DNA from: Moduliflexus sp964602655
GTDB lineage: Bacteria; Moduliflexota; Moduliflexia; Moduliflexales; Moduliflexaceae
Direction of reading: 5' to 3'
Assembly (NCBI GenBank): GCA_964602655.1
Contig: CAZRSF010000003.1
Coordinates: forward strand, 1-64,000
DNA length: 64,000 bases
In this document: positions 43,868 to 53,086 of the stretch, one piece after another
How the letters are laid out: every line of letters begins with the position of its first letter
Numbering within the stretch: the first letter of the stretch is position 1
Notes under the pieces: model-generated
The model's input: only the letters and a program-made list of their open reading frames with translations
The model's database searches: none
Told to the model about the DNA's origin: nothing
Program-made: the position numbers and the translations under genes

Positions 43868-44051
43868 TGGCGGCCTCCTGCGCATCCAGCGACAAAAAGA
43901 GGCCATCCGCCAGCATGATAAGGTCGGCGTCCTCTAACAGCGGGACATCAAGGGTTGTCGCGCGTCGCAAAATTTCGAAAACAAAAAGTTTTTGATCATC
44001 ATCTCGTAACTCTTCGAACGATGATAACAATTCTTTAACCGGAGTTACCAT
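43860..44051 (-). CDS. Antitoxin partner of the MazF-like toxin
   Basis: A 63-residue acidic protein (KELLSSFEELRDDDQKLFVF, then DADLIMLADGLFLSLDAQEA) encoded directly before and overlapping the toxin. Position and size mark it as the antitoxin. The sequence is not a classic AbrB-fold MazE and is of the helical type seen with many PemK-like toxins. AGAGGAA nine bases upstream favours the ATG at 44051 over the GTG at 44060. Confidence 0.72.
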   Translation of the reverse strand: MVTPVKELLSSFEELRDDDQKLFVFEILRRATTLDVPLLEDADLIMLADGLFLSLDAQEAANE

Positions 44052-44106
44052 ATTGCTCACTTCCTCTTTATTGCATCGAATCAGTTGGAAAGATCATATT
44101 GGTTCT

Positions 44107-44134
44107 GTACGTCGAAACTTCAGTTTCGCCCTAC
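44107..44134. repeat. GTACGTCGAAACT palindrome
   Basis: GTACGTCGAAACTT followed by CAGTTTCGCCCTAC, an imperfect copy of the GGGCGAAACT family, between the antitoxin gene start and the GH57 gene end. Confidence 0.7.
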
Positions 44135-44148
44135 GATATGATTCATGC

Positions 44149-45735
44149 TTATGACGAAAGATACACCCGATAATTCGCATTCGGGAAAATATTATCAACC
44201 TCTTCCATCACCGCCAACACATCTTTATTGACGCTGTTCTGCTCGACGCTTTCGGCCAAAGCATGAAAACGGCTGACGTGGTCGCGCACGCGGCGCGAGG
44301 CGTATTGCTCGGACGTGCCGTTGCTGATGATGAACGGCCAGTCGGAACTCTGCGCTAACAACAATTCCCGCAGGCATTGATTCAACGCGCGCTGTTTCAG
44401 TTGCGACACTTTGCCTGTGCCATGCTGATTGGCGATGCGTTCCATGCGATTGCCGCATTCGATCAACTGTGCGTAAATCCAGTCGGTTTTATTGTTCAGC
44501 CAGGTTTCGAAATAGCCTTTATGTCCCCAGGTCGAAGTGCAGGGCACGCCCGTCTGATGCACGGGATGGCGTTCGAGATAACTCGAAAGATTGGTCAATT
44601 CGAGAGTATCCTGATCGAATGCCGCTTTGCGGATGACGAAATCGAGCCATTGCGGACCTTCGAACCACCAGTGGCCGAAGAGTTCCGCATCGAACGGCGC
44701 GATAATAATCGGTTTGGCGTCCATCACCGACGACAAATATTCCACGTGCGCGATACGCTGCCGCAGAAAATCGCCAGCGTGAGCCGCCGCCCGTTCCCGC
44801 GCCACGTCGGGATGATACGGCTCTTTCCAGGAGGTTGGGCCGGTAATCCGATAATATTTGATGCCGGTGTCGGAGCGCACGTCGCCGCCGAGATACGGCT
44901 GAATATAGTTAAAATCGAGATCGTGGCCGATGTCGCGATAAAATTCGCGGTAATTCGGATCGCCCGGAAAACCTTCCCGCGCCGACCAGACCTGTTTGGT
45001 GCTGCCTTGATCGCGTCCGAACGCCGCCACGCCGGACGGCGTATAGATCGGCGAATAGACGCCATGCAATGGCGCGACGCTCGCATGTTCGACGCCGATA
45101 GATTCCGTAAAGAAAAATCGAATCCGTTCGCGCCGCAGCACCTCGTCTAAGCCAGGAAAATAGGCGCATTCCGGCAGCCACATTCCTTGCGGACGAAAGC
45201 CGAAGACGCTCTCGAAATATTCCAACCCGGTGATGATCTGCGCATCCACCGCTTTCGGCTGCGGCGCTAATAACGGGAGAAAACCGTGCGTGGCGGCGGT
45301 TGTCAGCAATTCCACCGCGCCCGCGTCATGCAAGCGTTTGAGCGGAATAGAGAGTTTGCGGTCGAACTGATTGAACAAATCGCGGGTTTCCTGGAAAAAT
45401 TGGCGGTAGTTCCCGGCCAACCATTGAAAATGCGGTTGATGCTGGTTACGCTGCTGTTCCTGTTCGCACAGGGCGATCATGCGGCCAAGATGCTGATCGT
45501 AGCGCTCTTGCAGCAGCGCGTCTTCCAGCATCGCCAACAGACTCGGCGAAATGGAGAGCGTCACCTGAAACCGCGCGCGGTCTTCGACCGATTTTGTGAA
45601 AAATTTTATCAGAGGAATATATGTCTCTGTAATCGCCTCGAACAGCCAGCGTTCTTCGAGAAAATGATCGTATTCGGGATGCCGCACAAAGGGCAGATGC
45701 GCATGCAGCACAAACGCTAAATAGCCTTTAGACAT
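44149..45735 (-). CDS. GH57 1,4-alpha-glucan branching enzyme
   Basis: A 528-residue GH57 enzyme with the DUF1957-type C-terminal domain, which makes alpha-1,6 branches in glycogen. Motifs: YLAFVLHAHLPFVRHPE at the start, nucleophile Glu189 in GMWLPECAYFPG, acid/base Asp349 in APFDAELFGHWWFEGP, then GVPCTSTWGHKGYFETWL. The length is normal for the bacterial type. GGAGGAAATC precedes the start, inside the end of the glycosyltransferase gene (8-nt overlap), so the two enzymes are co-translated in glycogen synthesis. Confidence 0.93.
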   Translation of the reverse strand: MSKGYLAFVLHAHLPFVRHPEYDHFLEERWLFEAITETYIPLIKFFTKSVEDRARFQVTLSISPSLLAMLEDALLQERYDQHLGRMIALCEQEQQRNQHQPHFQWLAGNYRQFFQETRDLFNQFDRKLSIPLKRLHDAGAVELLTTAATHGFLPLLAPQPKAVDAQIITGLEYFESVFGFRPQGMWLPECAYFPGLDEVLRRERIRFFFTESIGVEHASVAPLHGVYSPIYTPSGVAAFGRDQGSTKQVWSAREGFPGDPNYREFYRDIGHDLDFNYIQPYLGGDVRSDTGIKYYRITGPTSWKEPYHPDVARERAAAHAGDFLRQRIAHVEYLSSVMDAKPIIIAPFDAELFGHWWFEGPQWLDFVIRKAAFDQDTLELTNLSSYLERHPVHQTGVPCTSTWGHKGYFETWLNNKTDWIYAQLIECGNRMERIANQHGTGKVSQLKQRALNQCLRELLLAQSSDWPFIISNGTSEQYASRRVRDHVSRFHALAESVEQNSVNKDVLAVMEEVDNIFPNANYRVYLSS

Positions 45736-47404
45736 GATTTCCTCCTTGAATCCGCTTCAACAGATGTTCATATAACAGGTATTGCTCCACCGCGCTGCTT
45801 TCCGGCGATTGCGGCTGGTTTGCGCTGCGTCTGGCGGCCAGCCGCAGCATGTTGCCCTGGAGCGGATTCGCCAGCATTTCATTGAGTCCCCAGATAATCG
45901 AACCGGGGTTGTCGTAGGTGACAAGACCGTTCTGTCCGTGCGTCACGCAGCCGATATGCGCTTGATGCGTGGTCAGCACCGGTTTGCCGAATTCGATGGC
46001 CTTTTGCGCCAATCCGGCATCCTGCCACGTCCGCGCCGGAATCACGACGAAATCGGCGGCGAGCAGCACGGATTCGAAATACTCGCGGGCGACGTCGCCG
46101 AGAAAGCGGCAGCGATGCGCCACGCCGCCATGCCAGGCGCGGCCTTCCAATTCACCCTTCAGCGGGCCATTGCCGACAAACACGAATTGCGCGTTTCCGT
46201 GCCGTTTCGAGACCTGAATAATGGCGTCCATCAGCAGATCAGCGCCGGACGCATGGGACACTTCTCCGGCGAACAGCGCCACCGGCCAGTCGCCATTCAA
46301 GCCTAACGACCGTTTGATGTCTTGAATGCTTTGGAAGGCGGCTTGTTCGCGTTCGAACGCTTCCGAGACAATCGCCACCTTCTCTTCGGCTGCGCCATAC
46401 ATGCCGATTACCTGCTGGCGCGTGGAAGAATGCGGCACGATAATCAAATCCGCCGCGAGAATCGCCGCTTTTTCGCGTTCGCAGATCGCGCTGGACATCT
46501 CATTCATTTCTCCGCCTTGCGACCGTTCGTATTCGGTGGAATGCAGGCTCAGCACGAACGGCAGTTTCAGATCGGCGGCGGCTTGCATTCCGACCGGCGC
46601 GGAATACCAATCATGGCAGTGAACAAGATGAAACGGCGTGGCCTTCTGCGCGGCTTCAAGCGCTTTATAGGCTTTGGCGGCGGCGCGTTCCACTGCTGCG
46701 AACAATGAATTGCCGTCAACTTGCGACGAATCGGCGGGCGTCAGCATTTTGACCTGTCCGTCGAATTTCCGGCAGCCTTCGTTCAATTGCGCGATCAGAC
46801 TTTCTAACGTCTTGCTCTGCTCTCCGGCAATCGCGGCGCCGAGAAAGACCACCGCCACCGACAATGGCTCGGCGCGTTGTACATCTGACAGTTCTCGATT
46901 GACGCGCTCGTAAATCGCAGCGTCAAACACATTTTCTACCGGAAAGACCGGCTGAAAGCCTTTTCCGACAAACAGTCCGGCGGTATCGAATTTCCCGGAC
47001 GGACGGTCGCGATCAAAAAAAATCACGGCAGAACGCGCGAGCGCGTGAAAAGAATTATCCCGGAAACGGAAACCGAATTCCGCCAGCAAATTGCGCTCGA
47101 CCCGGTCGAAATTCATGTAGGAATTCCCGACGATGCCGTGCACGTCAACGTCGAAAAACGTGTGCGCATTCAAGCCGTTGAAGACAATATCGGTCACATC
47201 GTAAATGCGGATAACTAAACGCGAGCCGTGAAAGGCGTCGCCGCATTTGGCCTGAAGCGCGTGTACCGACGCTTCTTTGATCGCCCATTGCAGATACCCG
47301 CGTTTCGGATAAATCATCGAAAACGTCAGATATTCGCTTGTAAACGGGATCGGAAATTTTGTCCCGATCTCCCAGCAAATTTCTCGGATATGTTCCTGTG
47401 TCAT
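45728..47404 (-). CDS. DUF4912 plus GT4-type glycosyltransferase (glycogen-synthase-like)
   Basis: A 558-residue fusion. Residues about 20-140 form a DUF4912-type domain (FTSEYLTFSMIYPKRGYLQW, SRLVIRIYDVTDIVFNG). Residues about 180-545 are a GT-B glycosyltransferase with a start-like HLVHCHDWYSAPVGMQAA, then VALFAGEVSHASGADLLMDA, FVFVGNGPLKGELEG and a final nucleotide-binding segment near FGKPVLTTHQ. It probably elongates alpha-glucan from a sugar nucleotide, as it is coupled to the GH57 branching enzyme. The exact donor is unknown. AAGGAG lies nine bases before the ATG. Confidence 0.85.
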   Translation of the reverse strand: MTQEHIREICWEIGTKFPIPFTSEYLTFSMIYPKRGYLQWAIKEASVHALQAKCGDAFHGSRLVIRIYDVTDIVFNGLNAHTFFDVDVHGIVGNSYMNFDRVERNLLAEFGFRFRDNSFHALARSAVIFFDRDRPSGKFDTAGLFVGKGFQPVFPVENVFDAAIYERVNRELSDVQRAEPLSVAVVFLGAAIAGEQSKTLESLIAQLNEGCRKFDGQVKMLTPADSSQVDGNSLFAAVERAAAKAYKALEAAQKATPFHLVHCHDWYSAPVGMQAAADLKLPFVLSLHSTEYERSQGGEMNEMSSAICEREKAAILAADLIIVPHSSTRQQVIGMYGAAEEKVAIVSEAFEREQAAFQSIQDIKRSLGLNGDWPVALFAGEVSHASGADLLMDAIIQVSKRHGNAQFVFVGNGPLKGELEGRAWHGGVAHRCRFLGDVAREYFESVLLAADFVVIPARTWQDAGLAQKAIEFGKPVLTTHQAHIGCVTHGQNGLVTYDNPGSIIWGLNEMLANPLQGNMLRLAARRSANQPQSPESSAVEQYLLYEHLLKRIQGGNHV

Positions 47405-47456
47405 GCGTCATTGCTCCTTGTGAAAAATTGAGCGGCTTTTTATAAATAACGTCGTA

Positions 47457-47486
47457 AATTTACACATCCAGACATGTCGCTGTCAA
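47457..47486 (-). promoter_or_regulatory. Promoter of the glycan operon
   Basis: On the minus strand a perfect TTGACA (47481-47486), an 18-nt spacer and TAAATT (47457-47462). It lies about 53 nt upstream of the glycosyltransferase start. Confidence 0.6.
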
Positions 47487-47520
47487 GGGAAAAAGAAATC
47501 AGCGCGTATTCTTCATTTAC

Positions 47521-47550
47521 ACGTCCGAGGTCTTAAAGACCTCGGGCGTG
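47521..47550. repeat. CCGAGGTCTTtaaAGACCTCGG palindrome
   Basis: ACGTCCGAGGTCTTA followed by AAGACCTCGGGCGT, just beyond the stop of the lipoprotein gene, which reads toward it. It may be that gene's terminator. Its centre resembles the GAGGTCT arm of the 6381 family. Confidence 0.75.
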
Positions 47551-47563
47551 TTTTGAAAAAACC

Positions 47564-48049
47564 TTATTGCGGAAGACGCGGAAGCGACTTTTGCGCCAGC
47601 TTTTTCATCTGTTCGAGCTTCGCGTTCTCCGGCGGGTTCGCCGTCAAGCGCAACAGCACATTCCCTTCGAACACGAAAAATTCGCCGACATTCGCGACCC
47701 AGGCTGCTGTATCGCCAATGCCATCCACACTTTCAGGATTGATTGGCTGGCCGGGATATTTTCCGGTCATCTCAGCAAGATGCAGTTGAAATTTATCGCG
47801 CGGACTCAGCCCGGCGATGCCACGCGAAATCAGCGCACACAACGTCATCCCTTGCACATCGGCGCAGCATTTCTCCGCCGTCCCTCCGGCGGTGTCCACT
47901 TTTGTCACGCGGCTGAAAATCACCTGCACCTCCTGTTGCGGCAGCAAATCGCATGCCTTCACAGTTTTCGGCGCATCCTGCTTTTTAGAACACCCTGCCA
48001 GGCTGATAAGCAGGCAGCCACACACACATACCCATCCGATTCGTTTCAT
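47564..48049 (-). CDS. Predicted lipoprotein
   Basis: A 161-residue protein with a lipoprotein signal (MKRIGWVCVCGCLLISLAGC, lipobox LAGC) and a mature domain of about 140 residues containing three further cysteines (ACDLL, EKCCADV, LCAL). The opening ACDLLPQQEVQVIF pattern is typical of DUF3558-like or uncharacterised envelope proteins. Function unknown. The ATG at 48049 has AAGGAGAA, while the longer frame from 48124 lacks one. It follows the methyltransferase gene by 14 nt. Confidence 0.8.
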   Translation of the reverse strand: MKRIGWVCVCGCLLISLAGCSKKQDAPKTVKACDLLPQQEVQVIFSRVTKVDTAGGTAEKCCADVQGMTLCALISRGIAGLSPRDKFQLHLAEMTGKYPGQPINPESVDGIGDTAAWVANVGEFFVFEGNVLLRLTANPPENAKLEQMKKLAQKSLPRLPQ

Positions 48050-48063
48050 ACGAATTCTCCTTT

Positions 48064-48789
48064 TCATGGCATTCGTTGCAATATCATAATCCCGTCCCAA
48101 AATGTCGGATGATCCGGAATACACGTTTTTTGATCCAAAAGAATCCGATACGTGTAGGAACTGGAGCGAATAAAATCCAATGTGGCCTGTCGAGGTTCTT
48201 CACGATTCGTGTCATCAACGACAATACAGCAATTTCCGCTGAAATACGGCTCGGCAATCCGTAATCCATGCAGTTGGTTCTCATAACTATGATTTCCATC
48301 GTAGAGATACAAACCGATTTCTCCCTGATGAACCTCCGCAAAATACGCTCGATAATCCATATCGTACAAATCATGAGAATCACTCTTATATTTCTGAAAC
48401 CTTGTGGTTGTGATCTCTTTAGGACTATCGAATTCTGAAAAATTATCAATTCCGATACATCGTTTGCGAGCATTTCCGATCATGCCTGACAACAGGGTAA
48501 ATCCATGCCACACTCCCACATTCACGAAACACTGCTCGTCGCAGAGGCGAGCCACCCCTTCATTCAAGATCGCGCCTATCGCAAATGTCGACATTCTTGG
48601 AATCCGAAGAATCTCGGCAAGGTTATTTCGGCTGTCGCGAGCATTTTCGGGCAAACGAGTATTCAACACTTCCAAGGAACAATTGAAACGGCGTAAAACC
48701 CGGCTTAATTTCGTAAACCCTTTCGGATACATCATCGGTTGATACAACCGAAACGATACGTTCTGAATATAATCGGCATAATTCATCAT
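48064..48789 (-). CDS. Class I SAM-dependent methyltransferase-like protein
   Basis: A 241-residue protein of the Methyltransf_24 kind. The SAM-binding strand and loop are CFVNVGVWHGFTLLSGMI (motif I), then CIGIDNFSEF (acidic end of strand 2), IGLYLYDGNHSYENQLHGL and a final VVDDTNREEPRQAT with YRILLDQKT. Such enzymes often modify sugars or glycans encoded nearby. The substrate is not evident. The start ATG at 48789 is preceded by GGAGGAAACAAAA. Confidence 0.8.
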   Translation of the reverse strand: MMNYADYIQNVSFRLYQPMMYPKGFTKLSRVLRRFNCSLEVLNTRLPENARDSRNNLAEILRIPRMSTFAIGAILNEGVARLCDEQCFVNVGVWHGFTLLSGMIGNARKRCIGIDNFSEFDSPKEITTTRFQKYKSDSHDLYDMDYRAYFAEVHQGEIGLYLYDGNHSYENQLHGLRIAEPYFSGNCCIVVDDTNREEPRQATLDFIRSSSYTYRILLDQKTCIPDHPTFWDGIMILQRMP

Positions 48790-49076
48790 TTTTTGTTTCC
48801 TCCACACAAGAACTGAACCCAGCCCTATACATTCGAACAAATAAACCTGATGCAAGCAAATTTAGCAAGCGTTTTTTCATGAAAATCTCTTGACAATTCT
48901 TTTGAGAGACATGCACGCTATGATAATAAGCAACACATTCCACTGTGTCGGAGTATTTCGACTTTCTTTCAGCCATGATTTATACAGGTCAGTCTGTTGT
49001 GGATTGCCAGCCTCCGACTGGCAAGAACCGCCGACAAAATGTCGGTCATCCAGACAATGACCGACCTGCTATTCCT

Positions 49077-50735
49077 ATGCGACATTGGAGCATTGCGGCA
49101 AAAATTTCGGCAGCAGCCTGCGGCGTGGTGTTTCTCCTGCTCTGCGCGGGAGGCATCCTGCTTATTCGTTTTGAGTTTTCTTTGCTCGCCGCTTTTAAGG
49201 CCGAACACCTTGCCCGCGTTCAGCAATCCATCGCAGACCGGGAAGTTGCAGAGAAAACCTCGCTTCGCAACATGGTCGAATTCACGACGCAGCAGCTTGG
49301 CGAGATTTGCGCGTCGTATCTCTATAATATTGATGCTGACACCGCGCTCCGCCCATTGCAATCCTACATGAAGTACCCTGAATTGGAAGCGATTCAGGTG
49401 TTCGACGACAAAGGAAAACCATTTTTCGCAATCTGGAAAACGACTGGCGATGCAGCCTCAGCCCCCGCGCTTCCTCAAGAACTCACGCTACACCCAGAAT
49501 TGTCCGTGACGCGGGAAGCGCGCTATAATGATCAGACGGTTGGGAAAGTCACGGTGTTTTATACGGAGACGATTCTCGCAGAGAAAATCGCGCAGGCAAC
49601 CCTGAATAGCGCAAATGAAGCCGATACGCTGAATGCTGTCCTGCGTAAACGTCTGAATAGCGCCATTGTATCGCAAAGCATCGGGATTCTGTTTGTCATC
49701 GCAGCGTTAGTTGTCTGTCTATTGTTCGTCGTCCGCGGTTTTATCGCTACGCCGTTATTGCAGGTGGCAAATGTCGCGCGCCGATTAGCGCAATTCGATC
49801 TGGCGGAGATCGCGACTGGCAAGCACAGCCGCGATGAAGTCGGCGAATTATTCACGGCGATTCGGGAAATGATTCTTTCTCTGAGAAGCATTTTAGGACA
49901 GGTGCAGCGCTCTGGCGTGCAAGTCACGTCTTCTGCCGCTGAACTCTCGGCCTCTGCCAAACAAGAGGAAGCCATCATTATTCATCAGCTTGAATCCACC
50001 CAAAATGTCCTCAAATCGGTGCAACAGATTTCCGATGTCACGACCGAACTGGTCAAAACCATGCAGCATGTCGTCTCCATGTCGCAAGAAACGGCAGGGT
50101 TTGCGAATAGCGGGCAAGCGGACTTATTGCGCATGGAAGAGGCGATGCGCCAGATGGAACACGCCTCCAAATCCATTTCGGAAAAATTAGGTTCGATCAA
50201 CGAAAAGGCCGAAAACATCACCACCGTCGTGACGACCATCACCAAAGTCTCGGATCAAACGAACCTGCTGTCGTTGAACGCCGCCATCGAAGCGGAAAAA
50301 GCCGGAGAGTACGGGCGCGGTTTTACGGTCGTGGCCCGCGAAATCAGACGGTTGGCCGATCAAACCGCCGTCGCCACGTTGGATATCGATCAGATGGTGA
50401 AAGAGATGCAGAGCGCCGTGTCAGCGGGCGTGATGGAGATGGACAGGTTTATCAATCAGGTGCGGCAGAGCGTGGATGACGTCGGGCGGATCAGTATGCA
50501 GCTCAACCTGATTATCGGCCAGGTGCAGGCGCTTTCGCCGAAATTCGAAGATGTCAACGAGGCCATGTCGAATCAATCGGCGAGCGCCCTGACGATCTCG
50601 CTCGAAATGACGCAACTCAGCGAAGAAATGAGCGAAACCAAAGAAACCTTGCACGAAACCTTTTCCGCCATCACGCAACTGCATGAAGCGGCGCACGGCT
50701 TGCAGGAAGAGGTCTCGCGCTTCAAAATCGCCTGA
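49077..50735 (+). CDS. Methyl-accepting chemotaxis protein
   Basis: A 552-residue receptor. Membrane helix 1 is at about 7-30 (SAAACGVVFLLLCAGGILLI), a periplasmic sensor at 31-195 and helix 2 at about 200-222. A HAMP domain follows (RGFIATPLLQVANVARRLAQ), then a signalling hairpin whose tip reads VSDQTNLLSLNAAIEAEKAG, near the consensus EAARAGE tip. It would report to a CheA such as the hybrid kinase at 30.6 kb. The start is uncertain: ATG at 49077 places the helix properly but lacks a ribosome binding site, and upstream in-frame starts at 48945 and 48975 would read through two short hairpins. Confidence 0.9.
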   Translation: MRHWSIAAKISAAACGVVFLLLCAGGILLIRFEFSLLAAFKAEHLARVQQSIADREVAEKTSLRNMVEFTTQQLGEICASYLYNIDADTALRPLQSYMKYPELEAIQVFDDKGKPFFAIWKTTGDAASAPALPQELTLHPELSVTREARYNDQTVGKVTVFYTETILAEKIAQATLNSANEADTLNAVLRKRLNSAIVSQSIGILFVIAALVVCLLFVVRGFIATPLLQVANVARRLAQFDLAEIATGKHSRDEVGELFTAIREMILSLRSILGQVQRSGVQVTSSAAELSASAKQEEAIIIHQLESTQNVLKSVQQISDVTTELVKTMQHVVSMSQETAGFANSGQADLLRMEEAMRQMEHASKSISEKLGSINEKAENITTVVTTITKVSDQTNLLSLNAAIEAEKAGEYGRGFTVVAREIRRLADQTAVATLDIDQMVKEMQSAVSAGVMEMDRFINQVRQSVDDVGRISMQLNLIIGQVQALSPKFEDVNEAMSNQSASALTISLEMTQLSEEMSETKETLHETFSAITQLHEAAHGLQEEVSRFKIA

Positions 50736-50751
50736 TTCCCGTAGCGACGCC

Positions 50752-50854
50752 CTCGTTCTACGCTCCGCGTGGAATGCGATTTTTCGGACGCTCTGCGTCC
50801 AATTTCGCCGCAAAGCGGCGGGCTTCGGCCATTCCACGCAGAGCGTGGAACGAG
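50752..50854. repeat. TTCCACGCAGAGCGTGGAACGAG palindromic element
   Basis: The left end, CTCGTTCTACGCTCCGCGTGGAAT, is complementary to the right end, ATTCCACGCAGAGCGTGGAACGAG. Inside are two more hairpins, GGACGCTCTGCGTCC and CGCCGCAAAGCGGCG. It lies between convergent MCP and acetyltransferase genes. A MITE-like element of a widespread sequence type. Confidence 0.8.
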
Positions 50855-50861
50855 AACGTCA

Positions 50862-51365
50862 TTATTCCACCGTTTTTTCTACCCGTTTATATGACTTCAA
50901 CCCGCATTTGGTGTACGCGTTCAGCGCGTTCGGATGGTCGAGCGTACACGTATTCAGCCAGACCCGCGAGGCGTCCCACTCCCAGCCGCTGCGAATCGCC
51001 TGACTGATCAAAAACCCGCCGCAGCCCCCGCCGATAAATTTCGGCAACAGGCCAAGACAGACGATTTCCACCGCGCCGTCCGCATCTTTGCGTAATTCGT
51101 AATATCCTGCCGGAGAGCCGCCTTTATACGCGATAAACAGCCGAATCTGCTCCGACTCAGCATATTCCCGCCACTGCTCGTCCGTCCAGACATAGCGGTC
51201 GAACCAGTGCCACGCCTGCCCGACCATCTGGTAAAACCCCTTATTCACCTGCCACTGCTTGACAGTGGCCTCCCTGATTTCAATCTCAGGGTCAGCGCAT
51301 GATTTTTCAAGCAATTCGCTGCGATCAAGCATCTGCAAATACGTAATAATCACGGTAGAAGCCAT
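50862..51365 (-). CDS. GNAT family N-acetyltransferase
   Basis: A 167-residue GNAT enzyme: an N-terminal helix region (YQMVGQAWHWFDRYVWTDEQ), SPAGYYELRKDADGAVEIVC, motif A LGLLPKFIGGGCGGFLISQA (with GGGCGG in place of the usual RxxGxG) and a final WLNTCTLDHPNALNAYTKCG. The altered pyrophosphate-binding loop is typical of some subfamilies. Substrate unknown. AGGAAAG precedes the start. Confidence 0.85.
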   Translation of the reverse strand: MASTVIITYLQMLDRSELLEKSCADPEIEIREATVKQWQVNKGFYQMVGQAWHWFDRYVWTDEQWREYAESEQIRLFIAYKGGSPAGYYELRKDADGAVEIVCLGLLPKFIGGGCGGFLISQAIRSGWEWDASRVWLNTCTLDHPNALNAYTKCGLKSYKRVEKTVE

Positions 51366-51390
51366 AAACTTTCCTGCCCCCGTAGTGGCG

Positions 51391-51579
51391 CAGGGCTGTT
51401 AAGTTCTATTGAAGCCCCCCCCCGCCCGCCCAGCGATAAATCGCCGGTCTCAAGGCGGAAGGACGCTGAAGCGCCCTGTCCGGCTTTTCAGCGGGCTTCA
51501 GCCTGCTTCAGTATTGAGAACGGCCATTTATGGCTGGGCTGGGCGACCGGACGGCGTATTTTAGAACTTAACAGCCCTG
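51391..51579. mobile_element. 189-bp MITE-like palindromic element
   Basis: Terminal inverted repeats CAGGGCTGTTAAGTTCTA (left, from 51391) and TTTTAGAACTTAACAGCCCT (right, to 51579) enclose GC-rich inner hairpins, including GCCCAGCGATAAATCG, GGACGCTGAAGCGCCCTGTCC and GCGGGCTTCAGCCTGCTTCAG. Both ends are flanked by CGTAGTGGCG (51381-51390 and 51581-51590), which may be a target duplication or part of the older GTAG repeat. There is no ORF, so it would depend on a transposase elsewhere. Confidence 0.75.
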
Positions 51580-51586
51580 CCGTAGT

Positions 51587-51632
51587 GGCGGGGTTTCCCC
51601 GCCCACATCAGGGCGAGAAGACCTCGCCCTGA
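51587..51632. terminator. Two hairpins after ilvA
   Basis: GGCGGGGTTTCCCCGCC (51587-51603) and TCAGGGCGAG-aagac-CTCGCCCTGA (51608-51632) lie 35-80 nt past the ilvA stop on the minus strand. They are probable transcript ends for ilvA. Confidence 0.5.
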
Positions 51633-51666
51633 CTTGTCAAACATCATTCGAAAGAACATTACGCAA

Positions 51667-52911
51667 TCATACCAGATGCTTGTAAAACATGTCGTCATCC
51701 GTGATGACGCGGTAATTGAAGCCGATCTCGTCCAGCCGTTTCAGCAAAGACGGATAATCATCGCGGTTGCCCAATTCGACGCCGACGAGCGCCGGGCCTT
51801 GCTCCGCGTTCGTCTTTTTGATATACTCGAAGCGCACGATGTCATCGTCCGGGCCGAGCGCGTATTCGACGAATTTCCGCAATTGCCCCGGTTTCTGAGC
51901 GAAATTGATCATGAAATAATGCTTCAACCCTTCGTAACGCAGGCTGCGTTCCATGATTTCGGGATAGCGCAGAATATCGTTGTTGCCGCCGCTGATGATG
52001 CAGACGACCGTTTTGCCGCGCAGCCGATATGCCGCAAAATCGAGCGCCGAGACCGGCAGCGCGCCCGCTGGTTCGGCGATAATTCCGTCGTTCTGGTAGA
52101 GTTCGATCATCGTGGTGCAGACCTTCCCTTCCGGCACGGTCAGCACTTCCGCGCCGTAATGCCGGAAGATGTCGAACGTCAGCGCGCCGATGCGCCGGAC
52201 TGCCGCGCCGTCCACAAACGTGTCAATGTCATGCAGCGTCACGATGCGGTTGGTTTTGAGCGATTCGTACATGGCGGGCGCGCCTGTCGGCTCGACGCCG
52301 ATATAATGCACTTGAGGATTTTTTTCTTTCAGATACGTCATACAGCCCGAACCCAACCCGCCGCCGCCGACTGAGGAAATCACCACATCCACCTTGCCGC
52401 CGAGTTGCTCGTAAATCTCTTTGCCCGCCGTGCCTTGCCCCGCCATGATGGCGTCGTCGTTGAACGGATGCACGAAAACGCAATGTTGCGCGTTCATGAA
52501 TTTCTCGGCTTCCGCCGAGGAATCGTCGAAGGTTTCACCGACTAACACAACGTCAATCCAGCCATCACCGAACTTTTTCACTTTCTGCACTTTTTGTTTC
52601 GGCGTAATCGTCGGCATGAAAATCGTACCTTTGATTTGCAGCGCCGAGCAGCTATACGCCACGCCCTGCGCATGATTTCCGGCGCTGGCGCAAACCACGC
52701 CCTGCGCTTTTTCCTCTTCGCTCAATGCCGCGATTTTATTGTACGCCCCGCGAATTTTGAACGAGCGCACTTCCTGCAAGTCTTCGCGTTTGAAATAGAT
52801 CGTGGACTGGTATTTTTCCGATAACCGCTTGGAAAGTTCCAACGGCGTCTGTTTTACCACGCCGCTCAGCCGTTCCGCCGCCTGCTCAATCATCTCGACT
52901 GTAACTGCCAT
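51667..52911 (-). CDS. ilvA: Threonine ammonia-lyase (threonine dehydratase)
   Basis: A 414-residue PLP enzyme that deaminates threonine to 2-oxobutanoate, the first step of isoleucine synthesis. The PLP lysine is Lys52 in VRSFKIRGAYNK, followed by ASAGNHAQGVAYS and the glycine loop SSVGGGGLGSG. The C-terminal about 75 residues (INFAQKPGQLRKFVEYALGP ... VGVELGNRDDYPSLLKRLDE) are a single ACT-like regulatory domain, the shorter feedback-sensitive or catabolic-type layout. The start at 52911 is chosen because 12 upstream residues lack family support; the ribosome binding site is weak. Confidence 0.94.
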   Translation of the reverse strand: MAVTVEMIEQAAERLSGVVKQTPLELSKRLSEKYQSTIYFKREDLQEVRSFKIRGAYNKIAALSEEEKAQGVVCASAGNHAQGVAYSCSALQIKGTIFMPTITPKQKVQKVKKFGDGWIDVVLVGETFDDSSAEAEKFMNAQHCVFVHPFNDDAIMAGQGTAGKEIYEQLGGKVDVVISSVGGGGLGSGCMTYLKEKNPQVHYIGVEPTGAPAMYESLKTNRIVTLHDIDTFVDGAAVRRIGALTFDIFRHYGAEVLTVPEGKVCTTMIELYQNDGIIAEPAGALPVSALDFAAYRLRGKTVVCIISGGNNDILRYPEIMERSLRYEGLKHYFMINFAQKPGQLRKFVEYALGPDDDIVRFEYIKKTNAEQGPALVGVELGNRDDYPSLLKRLDEIGFNYRVITDDDMFYKHLV

Positions 52912-53086
52912 ATCGCCTGAAGCATCGCGCCGACCGCGCGTCCGCATACCGGAACGCGCCGCTGCCGCGCCTGTGTTCTCCTTCTGAATTGTTCGTTGCT
53001 CGCCATCTGCCTTGTCTCTGCCTTTCCTGTGAGATATTCCGGGTTTTTGTCAATAAAAAACGAGGCGATTGTCGGGGAAAAACGGT

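Noticed and set aside
48893..48926. TTGACA near 48895 and TATGATAAT as promoter of the MCP gene
   Set aside because: Spacer of about 23 nt; the -10-like box is good but the pair does not fit. An alternative sigma factor cannot be excluded.
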